From: Pseudodesulfovibrio sp. 5S69
GTDB lineage: Bacteria; Desulfobacterota; Desulfovibrionia; Desulfovibrionales; Desulfovibrionaceae
Direction of reading: 5' to 3'
Length of the DNA: 64,000 nucleotides
Assembly: GCF_037094465.1 (NCBI RefSeq)
Contig: NZ_CP146609.1
Coordinates: 2,475,501 to 2,539,500 of the forward strand
Part shown: positions 8,097-16,845 of the stretch, in pieces
How the letters are laid out: each line of letters starts with the position of its first letter
How positions within the stretch are numbered: position 1 is the first letter of the stretch
Translations under genes and position numbers: made by a program
The notes under the pieces: generated by a model
Databases searched by the model: none
Told to the model about the DNA's origin: nothing
Seen by the model: only the letters and a program-made list of their open reading frames with translations

Positions 8097-8309
8097 ATGG
8101 AACCACAAGACAAATGGCTGACCATCGAGGAGCTTTCCGGTTATCTGAAGATGAGCCGCAGCAAGCTCTACCAGATGGCCCAGAAAGGCGAGCTGCCCGG
8201 TTCCAAGATCGGAACCCAGTGGCGGTTCGACCGGGACCGGATCGATGCGTGGATGAACGAAAAAATGAGCGCACCAAGCAAACGAAAAACGGGGGCTCAA
8301 CATGCCTGA
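8097..8309 (+). CDS. Helix-turn-helix (excisionase/MerR-like) regulator of the RM cassette
   Basis: A 70-aa protein (an in-frame GTG at 8088 is a possible earlier start). It is a single winged-helix of the excisionase/AlpA type: WLTIEELSGYLKMSRSKLYQMAQKGELPGSKIGTQWRFDRDRIDAWMNEKM, with the usual basic wing GTQWRF. Its stop overlaps the start of the methyltransferase gene by 8 bp, so it is cotranscribed. By place it may act as a control protein for the RM genes; a role in phage excision is less likely because it is far from any att site. Confidence 0.75.
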   Translation: MEPQDKWLTIEELSGYLKMSRSKLYQMAQKGELPGSKIGTQWRFDRDRIDAWMNEKMSAPSKRKTGAQHA

Positions 8310-9840
8310 AGCTTTATTGAAAGAACCTCTAAATCTTCTGTCTCGGGCGGATGCTTCGAGGAAAATTGCAAACGGCAAGCTCAAGGTGGAAACCAAAAGT
8401 GCTTTTGGCCAGTATATGACCCCGGCCACGGTTGCCTCGTTTATGGCTTCGTTGTTTCCCGCCCCATCAAGTCAGAATATCCGGCTGTTGGACCCCGGAG
8501 CAGGTGTCGGCAGTCTGACATCCGCTTTTGTCGAACATCTCTGCAAAGGTAAAAACGGCTATCGTATTGATTTGGACGCCTACGAAATAGACTCGGTAAT
8601 GCGTTCCTATCTGGAGAAGAATCTTGATCTGTGCGAAATAACCGCAGCGAAAAGCGGTGGTTCGGTGGCGTGGCGCATTATTGCTGAGGACTTCATAACC
8701 GAAGCATCAAAGAAGGCGGCTTCGCTTAATAGCCTGTGGCCTGAAAAGGTGGATAAGTACACGCACTGCATTATGAATCCTCCCTATAAAAAGATTTCCA
8801 GCGCATCACGCCACCGGGCATGTCTTCGCACCGCCGGAATTGAAACGGTTAACCTGTATTCAGCTTTCGTTGCCTTGTCCTTGCTGTTACTGGAAAAAGG
8901 CGGATATCTGGTTGCAATCATTCCCAGGAGTTTTTGCAATGGACCGTACTATCGTCCATTCCGGGAGTTCATGCTGAAACATGCCGCTGTGCGGCGCATT
9001 CATCTGTTTGGCTCCAGAAACAAGGCGTTTAGGGAAGATAAGGTTCTTCAGGAAAATATCATCGTGGCGCTTGAAAAAGGTGGTCTGCAAAAAGGTGTCA
9101 CTGTCTCGACTTCCACCGACGATACATTCTCCGACACATTCATTTCCGATTATCAATTCAGAGAAATTGTCCGCGAGGATGACAAAGAACTTTTTATTCA
9201 TATCCCGGCGACACCGGAAGCTGATTTTCTGGACGATGCGAAAGCATTTAACTACTCGCTTTCGCAACTTGGCATACAGGTTTCAACCGGTCCGGTTGTG
9301 GATTTTCGCATGAAGGATCACTTGAAAGCCATGCCTGAAGCCGGAACAGTGCCGTTGTTGTACCCATGTCATTTCAAGGGACAGTCCATGCAATGGCCGA
9401 TAGTAGGAGGGAAAAAGCCCAATGCGATTCTGTGCAATAAGGAAACGCAAAAATGGCTTTATCCGAATGGCTTTTATACTGTGGTGCGCCGTTTTTCATC
9501 AAAAGAAGAAAGGCGGAGAATTGTGGCGAGCGTTGTTGCCCCTGCGGTGTTTGGTGGAGTGGAGAAGCTTGGCTTGGAAAATCACCTCAATGTTTTCCAT
9601 AGCAATAAAGGGCCGCTAACAGAGGCCCTTGCAAGAGGGCTTTCCGTCTTTCTGAATTCAACGGCTGTTGATGACAACTTCCGGCGGTTCAGCGGCCACA
9701 CACAAGTCAATGCAACCGATCTTAAACTTATGAAGTACCCGAGCCGCAAGGCCCTCATTGAACTCGGACAATGGGCAATCAAGCAAGGGGAGTTGACTCA
9801 GGATATGATCGACGAAGAAATGGAGAGAATTGCGGAATGA
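8302..9840 (+). CDS. N6-adenine DNA methyltransferase of a BsuBI/PstI-type RM system
   Basis: A 512-aa class I MTase: FGQYMTPATVASFMASLF (the gamma-type entry motif), LLDPGAGVGSLTSAF (AdoMet-binding motif I), and catalytic NPPY in CIMNPPYKKISS. The C-terminal half is a target recognition region. It protects DNA by methylating adenine in the site cut by the neighbouring nuclease; PstI/BsuBI enzymes recognise CTGCAG, which would be the expected target. The stop overlaps the nuclease start (ATGA). Lower GC than the phage genes on either side suggests separate origin. Confidence 0.9.
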   Translation: MPEALLKEPLNLLSRADASRKIANGKLKVETKSAFGQYMTPATVASFMASLFPAPSSQNIRLLDPGAGVGSLTSAFVEHLCKGKNGYRIDLDAYEIDSVMRSYLEKNLDLCEITAAKSGGSVAWRIIAEDFITEASKKAASLNSLWPEKVDKYTHCIMNPPYKKISSASRHRACLRTAGIETVNLYSAFVALSLLLLEKGGYLVAIIPRSFCNGPYYRPFREFMLKHAAVRRIHLFGSRNKAFREDKVLQENIIVALEKGGLQKGVTVSTSTDDTFSDTFISDYQFREIVREDDKELFIHIPATPEADFLDDAKAFNYSLSQLGIQVSTGPVVDFRMKDHLKAMPEAGTVPLLYPCHFKGQSMQWPIVGGKKPNAILCNKETQKWLYPNGFYTVVRRFSSKEERRRIVASVVAPAVFGGVEKLGLENHLNVFHSNKGPLTEALARGLSVFLNSTAVDDNFRRFSGHTQVNATDLKLMKYPSRKALIELGQWAIKQGELTQDMIDEEMERIAE

Positions 9841-10793
9841 ACCAGACCAACAACCATAAGCAAATCAGTGACGCGATCAATATCCTGGTAGCTCTTGGAA
9901 TGCCGAGGGCGCAGCAGAACGAACGTTCCGCGCTCTGTCTTCTTGCCTTGTTGAATCTCACACCCGGCAAGAAGTGGAAGGAGTCTGAAAAACCGTTGAT
10001 GGGGATAACGCCCATCATGGATTGGGCGCGTGAGCACTATCAAAAAGAGTACGCCCCAAATACTCGGGAAACCGTCAGGCGGCAAACCATGCATCAGTTC
10101 GTGGATGCAGGAATCGCACTCTACAATCCAGACAAACCCAACCGGCCTGTAAACAGCCCCAAGGCCGTTTACCAGATCGAAGATACCGTTCTGGAGTTGC
10201 TACGTTCCTTCGGTACTTCGATGTGGCATGACAACCTGACGTCCTACCTTGCCGACCGCGAAACCCTTGCGGCGCGTTACGCAATGGAACGGGAGCAAAA
10301 TCGGGTTCCCGTGAAAATCGCCAAGGGCAAGGAGATCACCCTGAGTCCCGGCGAGCACAGCGAATTGATACGAGACATTATTGAGGAGTTCGGGCCTCGA
10401 TTCGTTCCCGGCGGCGTGCTGATCTATGCTGGCGATACCGGTGACAAATGGGGATATTTCGATGCGCCTTTGCTCTCCGATCTTGGCATCAGTGTCGATT
10501 CTCACGGGAAAATGCCCGATGTCGTTCTGTTCTGTCCGAAAAGAAACTGGCTGTTACTCGTTGAATCCGTTACCAGTCACGGCCCTGTGGACGGCAAAAG
10601 ACATGCGGAACTGTCACAGCTTTTCGCCAATTCCAAAGCGGGGCTTGTCTATGTCACCGCCTTTCCAAACCGTTCTCTCATGGGGCGGTATCTTGGAGAA
10701 ATCGCCTGGGAAACGGAAGTATGGGTGGCTGACGCCCCTTCCCATCTGATTCATTTCAACGGAGAGCGATTCCTCGGACCTTACAAGGACTGA
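9837..10793 (+). CDS. BsuBI/PstI-type type II restriction endonuclease
   Basis: A 318-aa protein starting at the ATGA overlap with the MTase gene. The N-terminal half is a helical/winged domain (NERSALCLLALLNLTPGKKW). The C-terminal domain is the BsuBI/PstI nuclease family: LSPGEHSELIRDIIEEFGPRFVPGG, GDTGDKWGYFD, LGISVDSHGKMPDVV, ESVTSHGPVDGKRHAEL, AFPNRSLMGRYLGEIAWETEVWVADAPSHLIHFNGERFLGPY. The D/E-x-K-like core lies in PDVV...LLLVES. It cuts unmodified DNA entering the lysogen. Complete and apparently intact. Confidence 0.92.
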   Translation: MNQTNNHKQISDAINILVALGMPRAQQNERSALCLLALLNLTPGKKWKESEKPLMGITPIMDWAREHYQKEYAPNTRETVRRQTMHQFVDAGIALYNPDKPNRPVNSPKAVYQIEDTVLELLRSFGTSMWHDNLTSYLADRETLAARYAMEREQNRVPVKIAKGKEITLSPGEHSELIRDIIEEFGPRFVPGGVLIYAGDTGDKWGYFDAPLLSDLGISVDSHGKMPDVVLFCPKRNWLLLVESVTSHGPVDGKRHAELSQLFANSKAGLVYVTAFPNRSLMGRYLGEIAWETEVWVADAPSHLIHFNGERFLGPYKD

Positions 10794-10850
10794 ACAACTA
10801 CTGCCTTCCCCGTCCATTCATGGTCCAAAGCCTCTTTCGGCAAGGTTTCA

Positions 10851-12410
10851 TTATCGGTCCCGGATCTGCCGGAGAATCCACTTTCTCAGCGTTTCCTCGG
10901 TCGCCAGCCGGATCAGCGCCTCGACAAGCTGCTGCTTGTTCTTGAGGATGCCGATGCCGTGCTTCTGTTTGGCCGCCGCGAGTTCCTTGCCCATCAGGCC
11001 GCTGTGATCCACGCCGGGCTCCAGCTTGTCCAGCAGCTCGATGGTCTCCTGCTTGGTCATGTTGAGGGAGATGCCGTTCTCCTTCGCCATCTCCTTGAGC
11101 TGCTGGGCGGTCATGCCCTCCAGCCCCTCGGCGGGCGGGATCTTCGCCATCTGGGCTGCGAGCAGCTTGGCCTGTTTGAGTTCCGCCTGTTTCAGTCCGA
11201 GCAGCTCGACCAGTTCTTCCTTGGTCCGCAGCAGGCCGATCTTGTGTTCCTTGAGCTTGGCGCTGAGCGCCGCTCCGGCCAGGTCACCGTGATCGATCCC
11301 CGGTTCGGCCAGGTCGAGCAGCTTGATGAAATCGGCCTTGGTCCGGGCAATGGCCACGCCGTTCTGTTTCGCCAGGGTCTGGAGCTGTTTAACCGTCAGC
11401 GAGCCGAGGTCGGCAATGTCGCCGTTTTCAAAGGCGCTCTTGAGCTTGGCGTTCTCCTTGGCCTGGGCGTCGGCCATGCCTTCCAGCACGTGGGGCGGGA
11501 GAATGCAGGCGTCCCCCTGCGATGCCTGTGCGGCGGCCTTCGCGGCCATCTCGCTGCCGCAGACGGTCATCGGCCACGCCACGATGTTGGTGCAGCGGCA
11601 GTGCGGATGCGCGGGTTGCTGGGGGAACTTGTCGATGGGAAAGGTCTTGCCGTCCAGGCCACCGCAGACCGGGCACATCCGTTCATCCTCCATGGCCAGC
11701 CATTCCAGCTTCTGGATGCCGACCCGCTCGTGGAACTTGAGCCTTCCCATGTTGTGGGCGCGGAGGACCTCGGTGCGGGCGATCATCTCCATGCGGTACT
11801 GCGCCTTGCTGAACACCCGGCTTCCGGCCTGACGAAAGGAGTCCTTGTCGATGATCACCTTGCCCATGTCCCGGACGATGTCGTCGGCTCCCTTGCCCGT
11901 GGCGACGCCGTTCAGGATGGTGCGCTTGATGCCGTCTGCGAGTTCGCGGTGAACGTCACCGGCGAGTGTGAGGTTGTACTGCGCCATGAAGTCGAGGGCA
12001 TTGGTGTCGACGATGGTGAACACCTTGGTGGCCAGCTTGTCGATGCCTTCGGCTTTGAGGTCGGCGTAGAACGGCAGCGCCGCGTCGGCGAGTTCGCCGA
12101 TTCCCTGCTGGATGCCGAGCTTGAAGGAGTCCTTGGTTGTCTTGCGAAAGACCAGGGTCTGCTCCCGCTTGAGCCGTTTCATGGTGTCGTCGAGTTCGAG
12201 CTGGAGCTTTTCCAGCCCTTTGAGGGCGGCGAGCTTGTTATCCGGCAGGGAGCCGAGGGAGCGGTACTGGAGGATGGCGCGGGCGACCTCGTCTTCGGCC
12301 TGTTTCAGCGCCTGGGTGAGCTGGGCCGTGACCTGGTCGTTGTAGCGGTTGCGGGCCGTCAGGCTTTTCAGGGTGGCCGCTTGGATGCGCTGCTTGAGGT
12401 CCGATGGCAT
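10851..12410 (-). CDS. Minor head (SPP1 gp7 / Mu gpF-like) protein with C-terminal SAP-like repeats
   Basis: A 519-aa protein. Residues about 200-285 carry the head morphogenesis signature: RTEVLRAHNMGRLKF, then MCPVCGGLDGKTFPIDKFPQQPAHPHCRC with metal-binding Cys/His. Minor head proteins of this type are in the procapsid at the portal. The last ~180 residues hold two repeats of a small helical module (LTVKQLQTLAKQNGVAIARTK...LLD-EPGIDHGDL and MTAQQLKEMAKENGISLNMTK...LLDKLEPGVDHSGL), each followed by a KLKEHKIGLLRTKEEL / KQKHGIGILKNKQQL unit. They resemble SAP or Rho-N nucleic-acid binding folds. Start overlaps the portal stop (TGATG). Confidence 0.85.
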   Translation of the reverse strand: MPSDLKQRIQAATLKSLTARNRYNDQVTAQLTQALKQAEDEVARAILQYRSLGSLPDNKLAALKGLEKLQLELDDTMKRLKREQTLVFRKTTKDSFKLGIQQGIGELADAALPFYADLKAEGIDKLATKVFTIVDTNALDFMAQYNLTLAGDVHRELADGIKRTILNGVATGKGADDIVRDMGKVIIDKDSFRQAGSRVFSKAQYRMEMIARTEVLRAHNMGRLKFHERVGIQKLEWLAMEDERMCPVCGGLDGKTFPIDKFPQQPAHPHCRCTNIVAWPMTVCGSEMAAKAAAQASQGDACILPPHVLEGMADAQAKENAKLKSAFENGDIADLGSLTVKQLQTLAKQNGVAIARTKADFIKLLDLAEPGIDHGDLAGAALSAKLKEHKIGLLRTKEELVELLGLKQAELKQAKLLAAQMAKIPPAEGLEGMTAQQLKEMAKENGISLNMTKQETIELLDKLEPGVDHSGLMGKELAAAKQKHGIGILKNKQQLVEALIRLATEETLRKWILRQIRDR

Positions 12411-13918
12411 CAGCGAGGCTCCCGGCGGTCGATGAAACGACAGGCCGGGGCGTCGAAGGTGCGCTCGCTGTTGTGGACCCGGCAGTGGTTGGTGTCAGCA
12501 ATGAAGTGGCTGCACTCGTCGCATACGGCAGCAATGCCGGTGGACTCCAGGTCGCCCGACCAGACCAATGCCGCCTCCGCCGTGGGTTCATTATCCTCGG
12601 CCGGAATCCCGAGCATCTTCCGGGCGCGAGGCACGCTGAGAATGCCGGAGACGACCATATCCACCACCGGCTTCACCTGTTTCTCGTCCATCAGGTCGAT
12701 CTGTTTGCGTTCGGTCTCGCGGTTGGCGGCCTCGATGTCCGGGTCCAGGTCCATCTTGAGCTGGAGGCTGGAGCGGCTGATGAGTTTGCGGTCGTAGAGT
12801 TCGATGAGGAGCTTCTTGAAATCGACCGCGTCGCTGGGGTCGAGGTCGTTGAAGATAAACTGGATGCTCTTGTCGCCGTGGCCGTTCAGTTCCATCCAGT
12901 CGTCGAACACCCAGTCGAGGAGCTTTCGAGCGGCCTGTTTGATCTCGCGGATCATGACCATCATCTTCTGCATGCTCACCGAGGCGGTGGCGAAGTTCGG
13001 ACCGTCGCCGGTCACCAGCGAGCGTGACAGCCCCAAGGCCACCACGATGTCTTCCTTCACCTCCTTGACCTTGTCCTCGACGTTGAGGACCTGGCCGTCG
13101 GTGCCGTGGGTTTCGACGTTGACGTAGAACGGGACCACCAGGCCGCTTTTCATGTCCATCTTGTTGACCATGTCGCGGACCTGTTCGAGCATCCGCTGGT
13201 CCGGCATCACCATCTTCTGGCCGAACGCGCCACCCACCTTGAGCAGGCGGAACGGCGTGGCCCAGCGCTTGGCGATGGCCTGTTCGGCCCGGCGGTAGTC
13301 GCGCAGCAGTTCGATGGCTTGAAAGGCGGGAAGCACGAGGGAGTTGCCTCGGGGCGAGAAGGCCGGTGCGTCCCATTTGAGGTGGACCACCTGCTCGACG
13401 GGCAGCGGAATGGATTCGCCGCCGCCGGGTGTGTCCTCGGGAAATTGCCGGGCCTCGATCAGCTCGCCCTGGGCGTATTTGACCTTGACCGAAACCGGGT
13501 TGACGCAGACCAGCTCCTCGATGTCCTGGCCGGACTTGGTGAAGCGTTTGAAGCCGATGGCGTCGCCTTTCACCAGGAGCTGAAGAACCATGTCTTTGAT
13601 GAACTGCGAGACGTTCAGCCGCCAGGCGGCCTCCAGGGCCTGCTCCTTGAGGGTCTCGTCATCGCTGGTGATTTTGATCTCGTCGCCCACGGCGAAGGTG
13701 CGCCAGGAGTTGACGCAGTTCTTCACCAGCGGCTCCTCGACGTAGTATTCCCAGGCCTTACGGGCGCGTTCTTCCCAGGTGGCCGGAATCGCTTCGGCGG
13801 CGTTCACCTTGGCGAAGGCGGCCGAGTCGAGCGCGGCCGCTGCTGCCATCGGCGCGATGACAAAGCCGGTGGTGTCCAGGCTTTCGGGTTGTTCGTCCTG
13901 ATGGGCGGTGCTTTCCAC
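12410..13918 (-). CDS. Portal protein
   Basis: About 502 aa from GTG 13918, chosen because GAGAGGAT precedes it by a few nt; an ATG at 13957 without a ribosome site would add 13 residues (MCGCHGRNYREDH). Portal hallmarks: ATPFRLLKVGG, KMDMKSGLVVPFYVNVETHGTDG, and DIVVALGLSRSLVTGDGPNFATASVSMQKMM, the long helix and beta wing of dodecameric portals through which DNA is packaged. A Cys/His-rich tail (CDECSHFIADTNHCRVHNSE) may bind metal. It follows promoter element 3 and precedes the minor head gene, the normal order. Confidence 0.9.
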   Translation of the reverse strand: MESTAHQDEQPESLDTTGFVIAPMAAAAALDSAAFAKVNAAEAIPATWEERARKAWEYYVEEPLVKNCVNSWRTFAVGDEIKITSDDETLKEQALEAAWRLNVSQFIKDMVLQLLVKGDAIGFKRFTKSGQDIEELVCVNPVSVKVKYAQGELIEARQFPEDTPGGGESIPLPVEQVVHLKWDAPAFSPRGNSLVLPAFQAIELLRDYRRAEQAIAKRWATPFRLLKVGGAFGQKMVMPDQRMLEQVRDMVNKMDMKSGLVVPFYVNVETHGTDGQVLNVEDKVKEVKEDIVVALGLSRSLVTGDGPNFATASVSMQKMMVMIREIKQAARKLLDWVFDDWMELNGHGDKSIQFIFNDLDPSDAVDFKKLLIELYDRKLISRSSLQLKMDLDPDIEAANRETERKQIDLMDEKQVKPVVDMVVSGILSVPRARKMLGIPAEDNEPTAEAALVWSGDLESTGIAAVCDECSHFIADTNHCRVHNSERTFDAPACRFIDRREPR

Positions 13919-13991
13919 GTGATCCTCTCGGTAGTTTCGGCCATGACAGCCGCACATCCGGCCCGTGTGGGCCGAATCCGGCTCGATGCCG

Positions 13992-14023
13992 GTTACTTAC
14001 CGGAGCGGGGTGGAAAGCGTCGG
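13992..14023 (-). promoter_or_regulatory. Phage promoter-like element 3 (portal operon)
   Basis: Minus strand: CCGAC (14023-14019), 17 bp, GGTAAGTAAC (14001-13992). It lies between the terminase stop (14033) and the portal start. Confidence 0.75.
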
Positions 14024-14032
14024 AGGATGCGA

Positions 14033-15556
14033 TCAGATGAAGACCGGATTGGTGAGCACCGGCTTGAGCGAGACCACCTCTTCACCGACCGGGTCGAGGT
14101 TGCCTTCCTCCCGGATCAGCATGGCGCAGCGCACCGCGTCGATGATGTGGTCGTTGCCCTTGGAATAGATGATCTTGCCGTCCCGCAGGGTGTAGGTGTG
14201 GGTGGTGAACTGGTCTTCCACCTCCAGGTCGTCCGAGGGGAAAATGACCTGCTTACGCTGCAGGGCTCCGTTGATGAGGCTGGTCATCAGCTCCTTGGTC
14301 CGTTTCTTGATTTCCTTGCCGTCTCGCACCGCCAGCCGGGTCATGCCGCCGAAGTCGTATCCCTTGAGCCTGCCTTCCAGCTCCAGCCCTTTGTACTTGT
14401 CCAGCGTGAGCAATTCCTGAACCACCGCCAGACCGTTCCCGCCGTTGTCCACGCCGATGCCAGCCGGGGTGTAGTAACGCTCCAGCAGCGCGATGATCTG
14501 GGCGATGTGCGGATAGGAAACGTGTTCAAGATGCACGCGCAGGATCATCTTCAGCAGCGTCCGCTCGCCGATCTCCATCTCCTGAAATACGACGATCTCG
14601 GTGGGGTCGTTGGTGTAGCCCAGGTCGCCGCCGACCCAGAACTGCCCGCTGCGGGGAGTGAGGTTGAGCAGCATCTCCAGCCGGTCGTGGGCCGCTTCCT
14701 CGGTGTCGCAATCGCGTAGCTCGGAATCGGTGATGACGATCTTCTGATACTCCAGCAGATCCTGCCGACAGAGGTTGAACTGCTCGACATTGAAGGCCCC
14801 GTAGGAGGGCTTGCCGTGTTCACCGGCCACCTCGTGCTGCCAGCCGGAGCTGTCGCGGCCGCCGTAGAACTCCAGCAGTTCGGCTTCGCGGTCTTCGGTC
14901 CACAGGGGATTGAGCCAGGACGGCCAGCGGAACACATGGAACTGATCCGACGAGGTGAGCCGGTAATAGGTGGTGTCGCGCAGGCCGTTGGGCGTGGAGT
15001 AGATGCGCAGGGTTCCCCCGGCCTTGAGGCACTGGCGCAGCGCCTTCCAGGCCCGTTCGGTCAGCCAGGCTCCTTCATCGACCCAGACGCGGCCGACATG
15101 CAAGGACCGGAAGGCGTCGCCATAGGCCCCGGCCGGGCGGAAATAGAGAACCGAACCGTTGGTGAACTCCAGCCTGAAGTAGGGTTTGCGGTGGATCTTG
15201 GGCTTGCCGTACTTGGTCAGGGCAATGCTGTTCATCAGATCCGGGTTGGTGTCGAGCTGGAACTCGATCTCCTCGATGATGGTATCGAGGTGCCCCTGGT
15301 GCGGAGCCGCGACGAGGCCCTGGCCGCCTCGGGTGGTGAAGGCGTAATGGAGCGCGTCGGTCGAGAGAACGATGGACTTGCCCACGTCCCGGCCGTCGAG
15401 GTGGATGATGTTCTTGGCCGGGCAGCGCAGGTCCTCCACCTGATGCGGCCAATAGTCGCGGCCTGAGCCATCCCGGTTGTAGAGGTAGGCTTGCCCCCAC
15501 AACACGGGATCGCTCAGGGTCGCCGCAAGTTTGCGCTCCTTGTCGGTTACCGCCAT
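14033..15556 (-). CDS. Terminase large subunit
   Basis: A 507-aa packaging motor. ATPase domain: HLDGRDVGKSIVLS as deviant Walker A (about residues 52-61), VGRVWVDEGAW as Walker B, and IYSTPNG as coupling motif. Nuclease domain: WVGGDLGYTNDPTEIVVF (first Asp), GIGVDNGGNG (second), and NDHIIDAVRCAML (third). It cuts the concatemer and pumps DNA into the prohead through the portal. Its ATG overlaps the stop of the 92-aa gene (TGATG). The presumed small subunit lies 2.8 kb away, beyond the recombinase cassette. Confidence 0.95.
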   Translation of the reverse strand: MAVTDKERKLAATLSDPVLWGQAYLYNRDGSGRDYWPHQVEDLRCPAKNIIHLDGRDVGKSIVLSTDALHYAFTTRGGQGLVAAPHQGHLDTIIEEIEFQLDTNPDLMNSIALTKYGKPKIHRKPYFRLEFTNGSVLYFRPAGAYGDAFRSLHVGRVWVDEGAWLTERAWKALRQCLKAGGTLRIYSTPNGLRDTTYYRLTSSDQFHVFRWPSWLNPLWTEDREAELLEFYGGRDSSGWQHEVAGEHGKPSYGAFNVEQFNLCRQDLLEYQKIVITDSELRDCDTEEAAHDRLEMLLNLTPRSGQFWVGGDLGYTNDPTEIVVFQEMEIGERTLLKMILRVHLEHVSYPHIAQIIALLERYYTPAGIGVDNGGNGLAVVQELLTLDKYKGLELEGRLKGYDFGGMTRLAVRDGKEIKKRTKELMTSLINGALQRKQVIFPSDDLEVEDQFTTHTYTLRDGKIIYSKGNDHIIDAVRCAMLIREEGNLDPVGEEVVSLKPVLTNPVFI

Positions 15557-15834
15557 CAGTGCATTCCCGTCCTCAAGGCGCTGCCGAGGATGGTGCCCAC
15601 CAGTTCCGTCAGGATCTGCTGCACAGCCAGAGTGTTCTTCCTGTCGTGGACAGCCTCCTGAATGTCGATGATGGCCTGGTCCAACTCCGCCCAGGCCCGG
15701 TACTGCTGCTGGGCCGCTTCCAGACGGCCGAGGGCGTTCTCGATCCGTCCCGCCGCCAGTTCGGTGCCGATTTCGACCAGGGCCTCACCGGCCTGGCGAA
15801 CGGCATCGCTGTTTTCCTGAAGGATCTCTTTCAT
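15556..15834 (-). CDS. Small helical phage protein, unknown
   Basis: A 92-aa protein, all helical, with the line EALVEIGTELAAGRIENALGRLEAAQQQYRAWAELDQAIIDIQEAVHDRKN. ATG 15834 is chosen since it overlaps the lipoprotein stop (ATGA). It sits between a lipoprotein and the terminase, where phages often have lysis or packaging accessory genes. No membrane segment, so not a holin. Function not recognised. Confidence 0.6.
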   Translation of the reverse strand: MKEILQENSDAVRQAGEALVEIGTELAAGRIENALGRLEAAQQQYRAWAELDQAIIDIQEAVHDRKNTLAVQQILTELVGTILGSALRTGMH

Positions 15835-16103
15835 TGGCCTGCCTCCCGGTTCGAGCCGTTGGCCCACTGGTCAAGGGCGTCCACGGCGGTCTGCAGGCGC
15901 AGACCGACTCCGGTCAGGCGCTCGGCGTCCGGGTGGCCGACCTCGCGCAGCGCCTTGTTGGCCTCGGTCACGTACTCGGGCGTGTGGCGGTTGACGGTGG
16001 CCACCGCCGACTGGATCTGGGCCGGAGGCCGGTAGGTGGCGCAGCCGGTCATGATCCCGGCCAGCGCCAGTGGGATGGTCCATTCGAGGGTCTTCTTCAA
16101 CAT
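15831..16103 (-). CDS. Small lipoprotein (outer spanin-like candidate)
   Basis: A 90-aa protein whose ATG (16103) is preceded by AAGGAG at 6 nt. Residues 1-20 are a lipoprotein signal peptide with lipobox (KKTLEWTIPLALAGIMTGC). The mature part is a short helical chain (QIQSAVATVNRHTPEYVTEANKALREVGH). Phage lipoproteins this small often serve as Rz1-type outer spanins in the last step of lysis, but there is no obvious partner or Pro-rich segment, so this is only a candidate. A superinfection-exclusion lipoprotein is another option. Confidence 0.6.
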   Translation of the reverse strand: MLKKTLEWTIPLALAGIMTGCATYRPPAQIQSAVATVNRHTPEYVTEANKALREVGHPDAERLTGVGLRLQTAVDALDQWANGSNREAGQ

Positions 16104-16137
16104 GTTGATCTCCTTTGGGTTATGGGTTTGGGGCACA

Positions 16138-16155
16138 TGCAGAAAGATCTCTGCA
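16138..16155. repeat. Inverted repeat in a divergent intergenic region
   Basis: TGCAGA, 6 bp, TCTGCA in the gap between the leftward lipoprotein/terminase operon and the rightward recombinase module. A second hairpin GCGGGA-TGG-TCCCGC lies at about 16199-16213. One or both could be operators for the divergent units. Confidence 0.35.
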
Positions 16156-16242
16156 AACACTTGATTTCCAACGAAATAGAAGCGTCATTGGATGTGACGC
16201 GGGATGGTCCCGCATCCACGAAAACGGAACCGGAGGCAGGCC

Positions 16243-16437
16243 ATGACCTACGACAGAAACCGCCAGCAGGCACTCAAGGCGTACCGAGAAAAGCAGGAGA
16301 ATATCGCCCGGCTGATCGAGGGCATTCGCGGCAAGCTCGAAGCAGACGCGAAGCAGCCGGACATCACCTGGGCGAGCGTCGGCTCCCTCGGTCACGTCGA
16401 GGAACTGCTGCGGGAGCTGGACGAGTTCCTGTCCTGA
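16243..16437 (+). CDS. Small protein of the recombinase module
   Basis: A 64-aa charged helical protein; GGAGG 6 nt before the ATG decides the start. Sequence: YDRNRQQALKAYREKQENIARLIEGIRGKLE, then ASVGSLGHVEELLRELDEFL. It is the first gene of the rightward recombinase operon. The size would fit a recombination directionality factor or accessory, but no HTH is evident. Confidence 0.6.
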   Translation: MTYDRNRQQALKAYREKQENIARLIEGIRGKLEADAKQPDITWASVGSLGHVEELLRELDEFLS

Positions 16438-16470
16438 ACACACCGGGCCACCGACAAAGGAGACATCGAC

Positions 16471-16845
16471 ATGACCGAATGCACCGTGCATCAAGCCGCC
16501 GAGGCTTTCATCGGCCACCTGCGGGAATCCGGAAAGAAAGAGCGGACCCTTTACACCTACCGGAAGGACCTCGATGTAGTGGAGGTCTTCTTTGGGGCGG
16601 ATCGCCAGCTCACCGAGATCCGGCTTCCCCAGGTCGGCAAGTTCTACAAGTCGGATCTGCTGCTCAAACTCCCCGACGGCAAGGAGCGGGCTGAACGCAC
16701 CGTCGCCAAGACCGTCCGGGTGTTCCGCATGATGATGGTATGGGCCAGGGAATCGGGGCGCATCGAGGAGCTGCCGCTGCCCAAGAGCACACCCATGGGT
16801 CACAGCAGGGTGAAGGAGTCCAGCGATGAGCAACCGAACGGCTGA
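16471..16845 (+). CDS. Stand-alone core-binding domain of a tyrosine recombinase
   Basis: A 124-aa protein made only of the SAM-like core-binding domain of phage integrases (VHQAAEAFIGHLRESGKKERTLYTYRKDLDVVEVFFG, then KTVRVFRMMMVWARESGRIEELPLPK). The catalytic Arg/His/Tyr domain is absent. It is not a 5' fragment of the next gene, which has its own core-binding domain; the two overlap by 20 bp in different frames. It could modulate the recombinase by sharing its DNA site or by mixed oligomers. AGGAG lies 8 nt before the start. Confidence 0.75.
   Translation: MTECTVHQAAEAFIGHLRESGKKERTLYTYRKDLDVVEVFFGADRQLTEIRLPQVGKFYKSDLLLKLPDGKERAERTVAKTVRVFRMMMVWARESGRIEELPLPKSTPMGHSRVKESSDEQPNG

Noticed and set aside
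9837..10793. Phage head protein on the opposite strand in this interval
   Set aside because: The plus-strand frame matches the BsuBI/PstI nuclease over its whole C-terminal domain; minus-strand frames are short.
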